Shown: in pieces, positions 34,745 to 44,802 of the stretch
Position numbering within the stretch: position 1 is the first letter of the stretch
Layout: each line of letters starts with the position of its first letter
Assembly (NCBI GenBank): GCA_902594915.1
Contig: CACJOA010000001.1
Span: 62,001 to 126,000 of the forward strand
Length of the DNA stretch: 64,000 nt
Direction of reading: 5' to 3'
Origin: an uncultured Pelagibacteraceae bacterium
GTDB lineage: Bacteria; Pseudomonadota; Alphaproteobacteria; Pelagibacterales; Pelagibacteraceae
Made by a program: the position numbers and the translations under genes
Notes under the pieces: model-generated
Seen by the model: the letters and a program-made list of their open reading frames with translations, nothing else
Told to the model about the DNA's origin: nothing
The model's database searches: none

Positions 34745-35547
34745 TAAAGTACGTCTTCAAGATCATCATCGTCTTGAATTTTGTCATTTTCATGATGTTT
34801 TTTAATTTTTTGAAAATGGACATAACTTACTGGTAATAATAACAAATATACTGCAGCGCTTATTGCTATCACGTTGAATGTATAAATTAATAAAAGACCA
34901 AAAAATAAAACTATTCCAAATAACAAAAAAATAGTTGTTTTTCTTGGAATAACAATTTTTTTGAAAGAATAACTCGGAAATTTACTTATGAGCAAAAATG
35001 AAGTAATTATAAAAAATAAAGGTGTAATCACATCATAGTTTAAATTAATAAAATCAAACCCACTTATACTAAATATTAGTGGTGTAAGAACCAAGATCCC
35101 TCCAGCAGGTGAAGGTACCCCTTCAAAAAAATTATCTTTCCAAGAGGGTTCTTGATTTGAATTTACATTAAATCTCGCTAATCTTAGTGCAACACAAATT
35201 ACATATATTAAACATAACAGCCAACCAAATCTTCCTAAAGTATTTAATTTCCAAAAATACATTATAAATGCAGGCGCCACACCAAAGCTTATCATATCAG
35301 TTAAAGAGTCTAATTCTTTTCCAACTTTTGATGTTCCTTTTATTAATCTTGCAATTCTTCCATCTAGACCATCAATTAAAGCTGCAAAGATTATTGCTAT
35401 AATTGCAAATTCATATTTTTCATCTAATGCAAATCTAATTGATGTAAGACCTATACAGACCCCAATTAAAGTAAGCATATTTGGTAGGATCATTCTTGCA
35501 TTCTTATTATCCGCTACAATTTTTAAATTATTTTTTTTAGGTTCCAT
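34744..35547 (-). CDS. pssA: CDP-diacylglycerol-serine O-phosphatidyltransferase
   Basis: Makes phosphatidylserine from CDP-diacylglycerol and serine at the inner membrane. The 267 residues contain the CDP-alcohol phosphotransferase signature, reading DGLDGRIAR, then eight residues, GKELDSLTD. About eight hydrophobic helices follow, and the ends are cytoplasmic and charged. It precedes the glycosyltransferase (TAATG overlap) and follows psd by one base, so psd and pssA, the two steps to phosphatidylethanolamine, are one transcription unit. Confidence 0.95.
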   Translation of the reverse strand: MEPKKNNLKIVADNKNARMILPNMLTLIGVCIGLTSIRFALDEKYEFAIIAIIFAALIDGLDGRIARLIKGTSKVGKELDSLTDMISFGVAPAFIMYFWKLNTLGRFGWLLCLIYVICVALRLARFNVNSNQEPSWKDNFFEGVPSPAGGILVLTPLIFSISGFDFINLNYDVITPLFFIITSFLLISKFPSYSFKKIVIPRKTTIFLLFGIVLFFGLLLIYTFNVIAISAAVYLLLLPVSYVHFQKIKKHHENDKIQDDDDLEDVL

Positions 35548-35548
35548 C

Positions 35549-36196
35549 TTATTTTTTAGCTAGCAATGTTTCACCTGAGATGGCTTTTTGACCAATCTTT
35601 ACTAATGGTTCATAATTTTCATAATACACATCTGCTCGACTACCAAATCTAATCATACCAAGTCTATCACCTTGGTTGACCTCTTGATCTTTATTTGACT
35701 CACAAACTATTCTTCGAGCTACTAGACCAGCAATTTGAACTACAATTATATCATTATTATGAGAATCTTTAATTTTAAAATAGTTTCTTTCATTTTCCTC
35801 ACTTGCTTTATCTAATGATGCATTGAAAAACTTTCCTGGCTTATATAAAATTTCTTCTATCTTACCACTACAAGGAGTTCGATTTACGTGGCAATCAAAA
35901 ACATTCATAAAAACACTTATCTTTTTGAATCTTTTATTTTCTAAACTAAGTTCTTTTGGACCATCTACTTCTTCAACTTTAATAATCTCTCCATCAGCAG
36001 GACTTACAAGATAGTTATTATCATTAATTATTACTCTTTCGGGATCTCTAAAAAAATAGTAAACCCAAATAGTTAAAACAAAACCAATTAAGCCTAAGAA
36101 ATCACTAAAACTATAAAATATAATAGTAATTATTCCTGCAATTACTAAAAACTTATATCCTTCAGCGTGAATTTTTGGAAATATTTTACTAAACAT
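35549..36196 (-). CDS. psd: Phosphatidylserine decarboxylase proenzyme
   Basis: Decarboxylates phosphatidylserine to phosphatidylethanolamine with a pyruvoyl cofactor formed by self-cleavage. It is the short, 215-residue type. A membrane hairpin (VIAGIITIIFYSFSDFLGLIGFVLTIWVYYF) is followed by FRDPERVIINDNNYLVSPADGEI, FMNVFDCHVNRTPCSGKI, and the cleavage site Gly-Ser in MIRFGSRADVYY, which yields the pyruvoyl alpha chain. First gene of the long minus-strand run ending at panB. Divergent from icd with 75 bases between. Confidence 0.95.
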   Translation of the reverse strand: MFSKIFPKIHAEGYKFLVIAGIITIIFYSFSDFLGLIGFVLTIWVYYFFRDPERVIINDNNYLVSPADGEIIKVEEVDGPKELSLENKRFKKISVFMNVFDCHVNRTPCSGKIEEILYKPGKFFNASLDKASEENERNYFKIKDSHNNDIIVVQIAGLVARRIVCESNKDQEVNQGDRLGMIRFGSRADVYYENYEPLVKIGQKAISGETLLAKK

Positions 36197-36271
36197 ATTC
36201 TTCTATTTGATAATTTTTAATTAATATGTATATAAAATCGCAAAATTCAATTATTAAGATAAATATATTTA

Positions 36272-37486
36272 GTGAGTAAAATAAGCGTTAAAAACCCAAT
36301 TGTAGAGTTAGACGGTGATGAAATGACCAGAATAATCTGGGAATTTATCAAAAAAAAATTAATCCTTCCTTATCTTGATATCGGTATCGAATATTACGAT
36401 TTAGGCATGAAAAGCAGAGATGATACTGATGATCAGATCACAATAGACTCTGCTAATGCAATTAAGAAAATTGGCGTAGGTATAAAATGTGCAACCATCA
36501 CGCCTGATGAAGCACGAGTTGAAGAATTTAATTTAAAAAAAATGTGGAGATCACCAAATGGAACAATAAGAAATATTATTGGTGGAACTGTTTTTAGAGA
36601 ACCCATAATTTGTTCTAATATTCCTAAATTAGTACCTTCATGGTCAGATCCAGTAGTAATTGGCAGACATGCTTTTGGCGATCAATATAGAGCAACCGAT
36701 TTTAAAGTTCCAGGCAAAGGAAAGATGGAAGTTAAGTGGACATCAGAAGACGGTAAAGATGAAATTAAATACGAAGTATTTAATTTTACTGGACCAGGAG
36801 TAGCCCTTTCTATGTATAACTTAGATAAATCCATCGAAGACTTTGCTAGATCTTGCTTTAGCTACGGTCTTATAAAAAAGTGGCCAGTATATCTTTCAAC
36901 AAAAAATACAATCCTTAAGAAGTACGATGGACGTTTTAAAGATATATTTGAAGATGTGTTTAATAAAGAATTTAAAGCAAAATTTGATAAGGAAAAAATT
37001 ACTTATGAACATAGACTAATTGACGACATGGTTGCATGTGCAATGAAATGGAGTGGAAAATATATTTGGGCTTGTAAAAACTACGATGGTGATGTTCAGT
37101 CTGATACAATGGCACAGGGTTACGGCTCTTTAGGTTTAATGACAAGTACACTCTTAACTCCTGATGGAAAAATTATGGAGGCTGAGGCAGCTCATGGAAC
37201 AGTTACAAGACATTATAGAATGCATCAGCAAGGAAAAGAAACTTCAACTAATCCTATCGCCTCGATTTTTGCCTGGACAAGAGGTTTAGCTCACCGAGGT
37301 AAATTAGACGGAAATGATGATCTTATAAAGTTTGCTAATACAATTGAGCAAGTTTGTATTGATTGTGTCGAAAGCGGTTCTATGACCAAAGATCTAGCTA
37401 TATTAGTTGGGCCATCAAGTAAGTACTTAACTACAAATCAATTTCTAGATGAAATTGATAATAATTTAAAAAAGAAATTAAATTAG
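36272..37486 (+). CDS. icd: NADP-dependent isocitrate dehydrogenase (homodimeric type)
   Basis: TCA-cycle enzyme converting isocitrate to 2-oxoglutarate with NADPH formation. The 404 residues match the eukaryote-like type II family common in alphaproteobacteria: [103 protein letters not shown] and [12 protein letters not shown]. The start is GTG 36272. The 3' end overlaps the alaS 3' end by nine bases on the other strand. Confidence 0.97.
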   Translation: MSKISVKNPIVELDGDEMTRIIWEFIKKKLILPYLDIGIEYYDLGMKSRDDTDDQITIDSANAIKKIGVGIKCATITPDEARVEEFNLKKMWRSPNGTIRNIIGGTVFREPIICSNIPKLVPSWSDPVVIGRHAFGDQYRATDFKVPGKGKMEVKWTSEDGKDEIKYEVFNFTGPGVALSMYNLDKSIEDFARSCFSYGLIKKWPVYLSTKNTILKKYDGRFKDIFEDVFNKEFKAKFDKEKITYEHRLIDDMVACAMKWSGKYIWACKNYDGDVQSDTMAQGYGSLGLMTSTLLTPDGKIMEAEAAHGTVTRHYRMHQQGKETSTNPIASIFAWTRGLAHRGKLDGNDDLIKFANTIEQVCIDCVESGSMTKDLAILVGPSSKYLTTNQFLDEIDNNLKKKLN

Positions 37487-40144
37487 CGACTTAATTTTTT
37501 CAAAAGCTTCATCAATCTTGCTCTTATCTTGACCCCCTGCTTGAGCAAAATCTTTTCTACCACCACCACCTTTTCCACCAATTATCTCTGATCCTAATTT
37601 TGCAAATTTTACTGCATCATATTTATCAACTAATTTATCAGTAATACCAACTGCCAAGCCAACCTTATCTTCACTGCTTGCAAAAACAATTACAATACCA
37701 TTGCCTAATTCTTTTTTACCATTGTCAACTAATTTTCTTAAATCTTTAGGAGGTAAATCTTGCACTTTTTGAAATCTAACTTTTATATTATTTATCTTAT
37801 CATCTTTAATAATATTTTTAGTTTTGTCTTGAAGAACTGAACTAACATTTAGTTGTTCAAGTTGTCTTGAAAGATTTTTTATAATTTCTTTTAAATCTTT
37901 ATTATCAACATTTGGTTTGCCTCCAAGTTTAATAATTTGCGATGACAAATCTTTAATCGTTTCTTCATCTTTTTGAGTAGATAAAGTTGATAATTTTTCT
38001 TTATTCTTAATAAAATCCTCAAGTTGTTTATCTCTTAAAGCTTCAACTCTTCTAACACCCGCAGCAATAGATGATTGGCTTACAGTTTTAAATTTTCCAA
38101 TATCACCGGTATTTTTGACATGTGTTCCTCCACATAATTCTGTTGAAAAGTATGCTTCTTTTTCCTTTCCCATAGATACAACACGAACTTCTTCTCCATA
38201 TTTTTCGCCAAAAAAAGCTAGCGCTCCTTTTTCGATTGCAGCTTTTGGTGTCATAATTCTCGTGGTTACTTCAGAACTATTTGAAACATATTCATTAACT
38301 AATTTATCGATAGTTTCTAACTCTTCATCAGTAATTGGTTTCATATGACTAAAGTCAAATCTTAATCTATCTGGAGCAACTAATGATCCTTTTTGCATAA
38401 CATGTTTACCTAAAGTTCTTCTTAATGACTCGTGGAGTAAGTGTGTAGCAGAATGATAAGCTTTTAGATTATCTCTTCTCTCTACATCTATTTTCATTTC
38501 AACTACATCATTGATTTTTATTTCTCCAGTTTTCAAAGATCCATAATGAACAAATAAGTCTCCAAGTTTTTTTTGTGTATCTTCTACTTCAAAAACAGAA
38601 TTACCAGAAACAATTGTACCTTTGTCTCCAAGTTGTCCTCCTGACTCTCCATAAAACGGGGTTTGATTGGTAATGATCATTCCTTCTTCACCAGAAGATA
38701 AAGATTTTGTTTCTTTGTTATCTTTAATTAAGTTTAACACAACACCCTCAGACTGATTAGACTCGTAACCTAAAAATTCTGTTGGACCTGTTTTATCTTT
38801 TATTGAAAACCAAATTGCTTCCTCAGAACTATCCCCAGAACCTTTCCAATTCTTTTTTGCAAGCTCTTTGCTTTTTTTCATTAATTCATCAAATTTCTGA
38901 TGATCAACTTTTAAAGATTTATTCTTTAGAATGTCTTCAGTAAGATCTAATGGAAAACCATAGGTGTCATATAATTTGAAAGCGACATCCCCAGGTAAAA
39001 CTTTGTCTATTTTTGCAATTTCATCATTTAAAATTTTGATACCTCTATCTAGTAAAACTAAAAATTTTTCTTCCTCCATCCTTAAAGTTTCCTTGATCAA
39101 AGATTGAGACCTTTCAAGCTCTGGATAATTCCCTGACATCTCATTTTTTAATGAGTCAAAAATTTTATAAAAAATTGGTTCTTTAGATCCTAACAAATGG
39201 GAATGTCTCATTCCTCTTCTCATAATTCTTCTTAGAACATATCCGCGACCTTCATTTGATGGTAAAACTCCTTCAGCCAAAAGAAATGAGCTTGCTCTTA
39301 AGTGATCAGCAATTACTCTAAAACTTGATATATTTTTATCTTCTTGTTTGACTTTTGTTGCATCAGATATTGAGCTAATTAATTTCTTAAAATGATCAGT
39401 TTGATAGTTATCATGTGTGCCTTGTAAAAGAGCTGCAATTCTCTCTAATCCCATCCCTGTATCAACAGATGGTTTTGGCAAATCTATTCTTTTTTCTTTT
39501 GAGACTTGCTCATACTGCATAAAGACTAAGTTCCAAATTTCAATAAAACGATCTCCATCTTGATCTTTGGTTCCGGGCAGTCCACCTTTTAAGTGATCAC
39601 CGTGATCATAAAATATTTCTGAGCAAGGGCCACAAGGGCCAGTTTCACCCATTGACCAGAAGTTATCCGATGTTGCAATTCTAATTATTCTGTCATCACT
39701 AAAACCCGCTATTTTTTTCCAGAAATTAAAAGCCTCATCATCTTCATTAAAAACAGTTACATAAAGCCTATTTTTATCTAAACCAAAATCTTTGGTGATT
39801 AAATTCCATGCAAGTTCAATTCCTCTTTCTTTAAAATAATCTCCAAAAGAAAAGTTTCCCAACATTTCAAAGAAAGTATGATGTCTTGGTGTATAACCGA
39901 CATTTTCTAAATCATTATGTTTACCACCTGCTCTAACACATTTTTGTGAGGTAGTAGCTCTTTGATAATCTCTTTTCTCTAAACCAGTAAACACATTTTT
40001 AAACTGAACCATCCCTGAATTGGCAAACATTAAGGTTGGATCGTTATTTGGGACCAAATTGCTAGATTCAACAATCTTATGATCATTTTTTTCGAAGTAT
40101 TTAAGAAACGTACTTCTTATCTCATTTAATGATTTGTCCGCCAT
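37478..40144 (-). CDS. alaS: Alanyl-tRNA synthetase
   Basis: Charges tRNA-Ala and edits mischarged Ser/Gly. The 888 residues show all parts: class II core ([72 protein letters not shown]), tRNA-recognition helices, the editing domain with [13 protein letters not shown] and [13 protein letters not shown] zinc ligands, and the C-terminal Gly-rich C-Ala end [21 protein letters not shown]. It lies 99 bases downstream of recA on the same strand, beyond a hairpin, so it is probably transcribed separately. Confidence 0.97.
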   Translation of the reverse strand: MADKSLNEIRSTFLKYFEKNDHKIVESSNLVPNNDPTLMFANSGMVQFKNVFTGLEKRDYQRATTSQKCVRAGGKHNDLENVGYTPRHHTFFEMLGNFSFGDYFKERGIELAWNLITKDFGLDKNRLYVTVFNEDDEAFNFWKKIAGFSDDRIIRIATSDNFWSMGETGPCGPCSEIFYDHGDHLKGGLPGTKDQDGDRFIEIWNLVFMQYEQVSKEKRIDLPKPSVDTGMGLERIAALLQGTHDNYQTDHFKKLISSISDATKVKQEDKNISSFRVIADHLRASSFLLAEGVLPSNEGRGYVLRRIMRRGMRHSHLLGSKEPIFYKIFDSLKNEMSGNYPELERSQSLIKETLRMEEEKFLVLLDRGIKILNDEIAKIDKVLPGDVAFKLYDTYGFPLDLTEDILKNKSLKVDHQKFDELMKKSKELAKKNWKGSGDSSEEAIWFSIKDKTGPTEFLGYESNQSEGVVLNLIKDNKETKSLSSGEEGMIITNQTPFYGESGGQLGDKGTIVSGNSVFEVEDTQKKLGDLFVHYGSLKTGEIKINDVVEMKIDVERRDNLKAYHSATHLLHESLRRTLGKHVMQKGSLVAPDRLRFDFSHMKPITDEELETIDKLVNEYVSNSSEVTTRIMTPKAAIEKGALAFFGEKYGEEVRVVSMGKEKEAYFSTELCGGTHVKNTGDIGKFKTVSQSSIAAGVRRVEALRDKQLEDFIKNKEKLSTLSTQKDEETIKDLSSQIIKLGGKPNVDNKDLKEIIKNLSRQLEQLNVSSVLQDKTKNIIKDDKINNIKVRFQKVQDLPPKDLRKLVDNGKKELGNGIVIVFASSEDKVGLAVGITDKLVDKYDAVKFAKLGSEIIGGKGGGGRKDFAQAGGQDKSKIDEAFEKIKSLI

Positions 40145-40194
40145 ATTTTTAAAATACAGTTTTTTTGTTCTATGTCTAGATAACGATAAGGGGG

Positions 40195-40219
40195 AAAGGC
40201 GCTTATAATAAGCGCCTTT
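40195..40219 (-). terminator. Hairpin terminator after recA
   Basis: An 11-bp perfect stem, AAAGGCGCTTA with TAAGCGCCTTT, closes a three-base loop 24 bases after the recA stop and before alaS. It is the most GC-rich sequence of the neighbourhood. The minus-strand tail continues TTTCCCCC, so the U-run is short; efficiency is uncertain. Confidence 0.65.
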
Positions 40220-40243
40220 ATAATTTAAAGATGACCTTTAATT

Positions 40244-41392
40244 CTAGTTCTTCTTTGTAGGAGCAGTCTCTTTTGCAGCCTCTTCTTTTTCAGCTACTTT
40301 CTTCTCCTTTTCAATTTTTTCAGGACTTAATGGATTTCCCTCAATTTTCTTTGAAATCACACCAGCTTTTTCCCTAATTGCCATTTCTATTTCTGCAGCA
40401 ACTTTAGAGTTTTGCGCAAGATAAGTTTTTGCATTTTCTCTTCCTTGACCTATCTTCTCACCTTTGTAAGCATACCAAGCTCCTGATTTTTCAATGATAT
40501 CAGCTTTAGCGCCTAGATCGACTAGCTCACCCATTTTGCTGATACCTCTCCCATACATCAAATCAAACTCGACAACTTTAAACGGTGGAGCAACTTTATT
40601 TTTAACCACTTTAACTCTTGTGGTATTTCCAATAATTTCATCTTTATCTTTGATGGCACCAATTCTTCTAATATCCATTCTTACAGATGAGTAGAACTTA
40701 AGTGCGTTACCACCTGATGTTGTCTCAGGACTTCCAAACATAACTCCAATTTTCATTCTGATTTGGTTTATGAAAATCATCATTGTATTAGTATTTGAAA
40801 TTGAACCAGTTAGTTTTCTTAAAGCCTGACTCATTAATCTTGACTGAAGACCAACATGATGATCTCCCATTTCACCTTCAATTTCAGCCTTTGGCGTTAA
40901 AGCTGCAACTGAGTCAATTACGATAACTGAAATAGAGCCCGATTTTACAAGTGTATCTGCTATTTCTAAAGCTTGCTCGCCTGCATCTGGTTGTGAGATT
41001 AAAAGCTCTTCAGTATTTACTCCTAATTTTTTTGCGTACACTGGATCTAAAGCATGCTCGGCGTCAACAAATGCGCAAATTCCACCAGCTTTTTGAGCTT
41101 CGGCAACAACTTGTAATGCTAAAGTTGTTTTTCCTGAAGATTCTGGTCCATAAACTTCAACAATTCTCCCTTTTGGCAAACCACCTATTCCTAAAGCTAA
41201 ATCCAAACTTAAAGAGCCTGTAGATATCGACTCGATATCCATAGCCCTTTTTTCACCCAGCTTCATAACTGAACCTTTTCCAAAGTTATCAGTTATTTGA
41301 TTAATCGCTGCATCTAGCGCTTTATTCTTTTCTTTAATATCCATTTCTTGATTTTTAGTAGACTTAACTACCTTTAAGTTATTTTTTGTCAT
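40244..41392 (-). CDS. recA: Recombinase RecA
   Basis: Strand-exchange ATPase for homologous repair and co-protease for SOS self-cleavage (UmuD here). At 382 residues it has Walker A GPESSGKT (82-89), [17 protein letters not shown], Walker B region [19 protein letters not shown], loop L1 [20 protein letters not shown], and the [19 protein letters not shown] segment. The N-terminus is about 20 residues longer than in E. coli; ATG at the MDIKEK position is a possible alternative start. The tail is Lys/Glu-rich. I see no GTTC-N7-GTTC box in the 107-base upstream region. Confidence 0.98.
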   Translation of the reverse strand: MTKNNLKVVKSTKNQEMDIKEKNKALDAAINQITDNFGKGSVMKLGEKRAMDIESISTGSLSLDLALGIGGLPKGRIVEVYGPESSGKTTLALQVVAEAQKAGGICAFVDAEHALDPVYAKKLGVNTEELLISQPDAGEQALEIADTLVKSGSISVIVIDSVAALTPKAEIEGEMGDHHVGLQSRLMSQALRKLTGSISNTNTMMIFINQIRMKIGVMFGSPETTSGGNALKFYSSVRMDIRRIGAIKDKDEIIGNTTRVKVVKNKVAPPFKVVEFDLMYGRGISKMGELVDLGAKADIIEKSGAWYAYKGEKIGQGRENAKTYLAQNSKVAAEIEMAIREKAGVISKKIEGNPLSPEKIEKEKKVAEKEEAAKETAPTKKN

Positions 41393-41499
41393 TTTTAGCC
41401 TTTTTTTTTAATTTTTTTAACACTCGAATCATAAAATAAATGTACACATTTTGTTCTCTTTAGCAAGATCTATTTATTTAGGAGTTAAAAAGACAGTAA

Positions 41500-42798
41500 T
41501 TACTTAATTTTAAGATAATCGCTAGTCAGCAAACCTACTGATTTAAGAAGATTATATTGTGAGAGAATATAGTTTCTCTCAGAATCTACTAATGAAATTT
41601 GAGCATTGAGTAATAAAGAATTAGACTGAATTACTTCTAAAGTTGTCCTGTCAGAGCCACTATTATATTCTGCAACTATACCTTCATTTGCAATTTCAGC
41701 AGCATTAACTTGAGCTTTAACTGAATTCAATAAACTTTTATTTGACTCATAATTTGACCAAGCACTAGCAACATCTGTTTGATTTTTAGTGGTCATATTA
41801 TCAAGGAGCAAATTTTTTTTTAATTCTAAACTTTTAGATTTATTTAGATTTGCGTAATTTTTTCCACCAGAGAAAAAAGGCCATGTAAGCGTTGCTTTGA
41901 GAGTTTCTTGATCTTTCTCTTTATATGTTGAGCTAAAATCATTAGTTTGAGATTTATCAATAGACAAAGTTGCTTTAGGAGCTAAGTCAGATCTAGCACT
42001 TGTAGTGTCTTTTTTTGATTGTTCATATTCTAATTTTGCAATTATTAGATCAGGATTATTTTTTTCAGATAAACCAATTGCCAGATTTAGTTCGATTGGC
42101 AACCTAACTTGAAATATTGAAGATTTATCTAGTAACTCTGGATCATTTAATTTTCCAATTATATTTTCGTAATTTAATATACTTGTCTGAAAATCATTTT
42201 CTGCTTGAATAAGTTTTGCTTGAGCTCCCGCTAATGAGGATTCTGACTGTGCAACGTCTGATAAGGAAATATTTCCTCTTTCACGCCTAATTCTATCTGT
42301 TTCTAGTTGTCTTTCTAATAAATTTACATTGGATGTATTTATTTTCAGCTTATCATTAGCAGCTAGAAGCCCTGTATAAGCCTCTATAGATTTGTATAAA
42401 ATTTCTTGTTCTTTTTTTAATAATTTTGCTTTAGCTAATTCAATACCAATTTTACTTTTTTTTAATTCTGCTCCTCTTCCAAAATCAATTAATGTTTGAG
42501 TAATTGTAATTGATTGGATAGAGGGGTCAACGTCAGTAATGGTTGCATTAGATCCATCTCGATTAGTTAATTTTTCTGTATCCTCTCTACTTTTACTTCC
42601 ACTCAAAGTAACTGTTGGAAAGTAAGAACCTCTAGAAATTTTTAATTCTTGCTCTGAAATATTTAAACTTTCCCTCTCTGCATTTAATTCTGGATTATTT
42701 TCGTAAGCCTTTTTTAGTGCTTCGACAAAAGTCTCGGTTTTAGCGCTAGATATTAAAAGAAAAAAACTTAAAAAAATAAATAAAATATTTTTCATCAT
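41500..42798 (-). CDS. tolC: TolC-family outer-membrane efflux/secretion protein
   Basis: A 432-residue outer-membrane factor forming the trimeric exit duct of tripartite pumps or type I secretion. The signal peptide is NILFIFLSFFLLISSAKTET. Both structural repeats are visible: TFVEALKKAYENNPELNAERESLNISEQ near the mature N-terminus, LERQLETDRIRRERGNISLSDVAQSESSLA, then IGLSEKNNPDLIIAKLEYEQSK, GSDRTTLEVIQSNSLLLNAQISLVDSERNYI at the C-terminus. No pump or ABC partner is adjacent. Its start overlaps the upstream kinase stop by four bases. Confidence 0.92.
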   Translation of the reverse strand: MMKNILFIFLSFFLLISSAKTETFVEALKKAYENNPELNAERESLNISEQELKISRGSYFPTVTLSGSKSREDTEKLTNRDGSNATITDVDPSIQSITITQTLIDFGRGAELKKSKIGIELAKAKLLKKEQEILYKSIEAYTGLLAANDKLKINTSNVNLLERQLETDRIRRERGNISLSDVAQSESSLAGAQAKLIQAENDFQTSILNYENIIGKLNDPELLDKSSIFQVRLPIELNLAIGLSEKNNPDLIIAKLEYEQSKKDTTSARSDLAPKATLSIDKSQTNDFSSTYKEKDQETLKATLTWPFFSGGKNYANLNKSKSLELKKNLLLDNMTTKNQTDVASAWSNYESNKSLLNSVKAQVNAAEIANEGIVAEYNSGSDRTTLEVIQSNSLLLNAQISLVDSERNYILSQYNLLKSVGLLTSDYLKIK

Positions 42799-43721
42799 CT
42801 TTTATATACAGCAGATTTTATCTGATGGTTACTGTTTAAATTGATAATAATTGATGCGTATTTAGGCGTATATCTAAACATGTTTTGGGAAATTCTTTGA
42901 TACGTTTGCATAAAGCTTAATACGTCCTCTCTACTCATTATTTTTGTATTTAAATTTTTTTTGTTTTTAGTCCTAAGCTTTCTCTCTTGTTTTAATCTCC
43001 ATTTTTGTAATAAATTAAAATTTTTTGCTTTTAAATAAATTAAACAATTTAATTGGGAATATAATTTTTTATACTTAGTTTTAAGTTGATCATTAACGTA
43101 CTTTCTCCAAATAAATTTTTGGTCTTTGTTTTTTTCCATTTTGTTAATCGTTTTTTTTAATGTATTGTTTTTTTCAGATTTTGCACCAACACACCATCCT
43201 TCAAAAATAACAACATCTGGTCTTTTCTTTAAATCGTACCATTTTTTTTTATTAAACCTGTCGTCAATAGCTTTATTAAATGTCGGTAATTTCAATCTTT
43301 TGAATTTCTTACTTTTTGAATTTTTAAAGAAATTTAACATCATATTTATATCATGTGTTCCAGGAACTCCTCTTGTTAAAAGCATAGGATGAACTCTTTT
43401 AGATAAATTTATTCGTTCTTTTCTTGTTTTATAAAAGTCGTCTATAGAGATCCTAAAAACGTTTAATCTAAAGTATTTAGTTAAGATAATTCTAATTAAA
43501 GAGCTAATTGTAGTTTTTCCTGTACCTTGACCACCTGCTAAACCTACAAAATAAGGTCTTTTATTTTCAGATTTTTTACTGATCCAGAAACATAATGGAA
43601 TTAAGAAAGACTTAATCATTCTTTCTTTGTTTTTAAATTTATCAGCTTTAGTTTCTTGAGATTTAATAAATTTAAAACAATCTTTTTTTACTCTTCTAAA
43701 ACATAAATTAAATTGTTGCAT
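42795..43721 (-). CDS. P-loop kinase, D-glycerate 3-kinase-like
   Basis: A 308-residue cytoplasmic kinase. Walker A is GLAGGQGTGKTTIS, followed by FRISIDDFYKTRKERINLSKRVHPMLLTRGVPGTHDINMM and RPDVVIFEGWCVGAKSE, the pattern of the plant-type glycerate kinase/uridine-kinase-like group (GLYK, yeast YGR205w). The likely reaction is D-glycerate to 3-phosphoglycerate, feeding glycolysis from serine or glycolate catabolism. The C-terminal half is Lys-rich with little identity I can judge, so the substrate is less certain than the fold. Confidence 0.78.
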   Translation of the reverse strand: MQQFNLCFRRVKKDCFKFIKSQETKADKFKNKERMIKSFLIPLCFWISKKSENKRPYFVGLAGGQGTGKTTISSLIRIILTKYFRLNVFRISIDDFYKTRKERINLSKRVHPMLLTRGVPGTHDINMMLNFFKNSKSKKFKRLKLPTFNKAIDDRFNKKKWYDLKKRPDVVIFEGWCVGAKSEKNNTLKKTINKMEKNKDQKFIWRKYVNDQLKTKYKKLYSQLNCLIYLKAKNFNLLQKWRLKQERKLRTKNKKNLNTKIMSREDVLSFMQTYQRISQNMFRYTPKYASIIINLNSNHQIKSAVYKR

Positions 43722-43726
43722 GAAAA

Positions 43727-44089
43727 TTATTTTTTATCTAATGGATGATTTTGACCATCGTTTACTGGAACTTCTTTCATATCAAAAGTATTTATTTCAT
43801 CAATACAACCGACATTAAATCCTGTCATGGCTGGATTTATTCTTGGGTTATGATGAGTATAAATCCCACAGTCAGAACAAAAGTAATGTTTAGCAACTTT
43901 AGAATGAAATTGATAAAGTTTTAATTTATCTTCACCTTTTACAATTTTAAAATCTTCATTTTTTACCATCGACATAATTGCTCCTTTTCTTTTACAAATA
44001 GAACAATTACATTTAATTACTTTTGCTAAATCTCCATCTAAATTAATTTCAGCTTCTACAGCTCCACAATGACATATGAGTTTTTTCAT
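43727..44089 (-). CDS. GFA-family (CENP-V/GFA) zinc protein
   Basis: A 120-residue protein of the glutathione-dependent formaldehyde-activating-like family. Zinc ligands are visible in CHCGAVEAEI, CNCSICKRKGA and CSDCGIYTHHNPR. Members have been proposed to catalyse adduct formation between formaldehyde and glutathione, but many have other unknown roles. Formaldehyde handling would suit the one-carbon metabolism of the organism, though no partner dehydrogenase is next door. It lies five bases before the kinase and one base after the SOUL gene stop, so a small operon is likely. Confidence 0.85.
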   Translation of the reverse strand: MKKLICHCGAVEAEINLDGDLAKVIKCNCSICKRKGAIMSMVKNEDFKIVKGEDKLKLYQFHSKVAKHYFCSDCGIYTHHNPRINPAMTGFNVGCIDEINTFDMKEVPVNDGQNHPLDKK

Positions 44090-44090
44090 A

Positions 44091-44639
44091 TTATAAATTT
44101 ATCCTATACATTACTTCATTTCTTTTTAACATTGGTAAAGTAAATGGTGAATTGTAAGATGCTCTTATTGGAGGGCTTAAAATTGTAATATTGTCTTGTT
44201 TAAGCAATTTTTCAAGTATGTCTTTGTTCTTTAAAAAATTTTTATCTGAAGATCTGCCTGAATATTCAATTACGGCATAATATCCACCCTCTATAGTTAA
44301 AATTTTAATATCTGAATTAGAAGGTTTGGGTGCATTATCTTTATTGAATTTTAAAGGTAGGTAAAATTGCATAGTCATATTTCCATTCTTAATCTCTTGA
44401 GTAACAGGGACTGTCATCTTAATTTCCTGATTTTTTTCATTGTTGCCTGAAATATAATTAAATAGTTTTCTAAAACCATTGCCCTCTATAGAATTTGTTT
44501 CAATAACTAACCGATCAGAATATTTTCTGATTTCATATTCCTTATTTTCTTTTACTACTTCATAATTTGCTTCTTCGTATGCCATAGCTTGAGAACTTAA
44601 AGTTAATATTGAAATTAAAATTACTAAAATTCTTTTCAT
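44091..44639 (-). CDS. SOUL-family heme-binding-like protein, exported
   Basis: From ATG 44639 the product is 182 residues with a signal peptide (MKRILVILISILTLSSQAMA). The track's start at 44681 would put 14 polar residues before it and is rejected. The SOUL fold is shown by YEVVKENKEYEIRKYSDRLVIETN, MTVPVTQEIKNGNMTMQFYLP, YYAVIEYSGRSSDKNFLKN and IRASYNSPFTLPMLKRNEVMYRI. Relatives bind heme weakly; the periplasmic role is unknown. It is divergent from umuD, and the 160 bases between contain the SOS control region. Confidence 0.85.
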   Translation of the reverse strand: MKRILVILISILTLSSQAMAYEEANYEVVKENKEYEIRKYSDRLVIETNSIEGNGFRKLFNYISGNNEKNQEIKMTVPVTQEIKNGNMTMQFYLPLKFNKDNAPKPSNSDIKILTIEGGYYAVIEYSGRSSDKNFLKNKDILEKLLKQDNITILSPPIRASYNSPFTLPMLKRNEVMYRINL

Positions 44640-44714
44640 TTGGTATTTAATTAAACTATCTCTGGTTGAAGTTATCCACAAGCATACAAAATATAGTTTT
44701 GATGTTCACGTTTT

Positions 44715-44742
44715 GATTCACTTTTGATTCAATTACGGACTC
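44715..44742. promoter_or_regulatory. Three phased GANTC sites in a direct repeat upstream of umuD
   Basis: GATTC at 44715 and 44726 lie in an 11-base tandem repeat (TTTTGATTCAC, TTTTGATTCAA), and GACTC follows at 44738. Spacings of 11 and 12 bases put all on one helix face. GANTC is the methylation target of the alphaproteobacterial cell-cycle methylase CcrM. A regulatory role is inferred. Confidence 0.4.
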
Positions 44743-44755
44743 AAAATACAACTTC

Positions 44756-44784
44756 TTGCGTGCATTGTATAAATAGGCTATAAA
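44756..44784 (+). promoter_or_regulatory. umuDC promoter
   Basis: TTGCGT (44756-44761) and TATAAA (44779-44784) are separated by exactly 17 bases. Transcription would start around 44791, inside the SOS box and about a dozen bases before the umuD ATG, so the mRNA is nearly leaderless. Confidence 0.65.
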
Positions 44785-44787
44785 TTA

Positions 44788-44802
44788 GAACAAAACAAGA
44801 AC
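44788..44802 (+). promoter_or_regulatory. SOS (LexA) box of umuDC
   Basis: GAAC-AAAACAA-GAAC is an exact match to the alphaproteobacterial LexA operator, a direct repeat with seven-base spacing. It begins three bases after the -10 box and ends at the base before the ATG, so bound repressor would cover both the start of transcription and the start codon. lexA itself is not in the window. Confidence 0.85.

Noticed and set aside
41393-41499. Possible SOS box before recA (GTTC at about 41453)
   Set aside because: GTTC-TCTTTAG is followed by CAAG, not GTTC; no second half-site exists on either strand, so no operator was called.
44640-44681. Longer start of the SOUL protein
   Set aside because: Fourteen polar residues before a clear signal peptide make the upstream start unlikely.
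44704-44719. GTTC-N7-GATT upstream of umuD as a second SOS box
   Set aside because: One half-site differs and the sequence is better explained by the TTTTGATTCA tandem repeat with GANTC sites.
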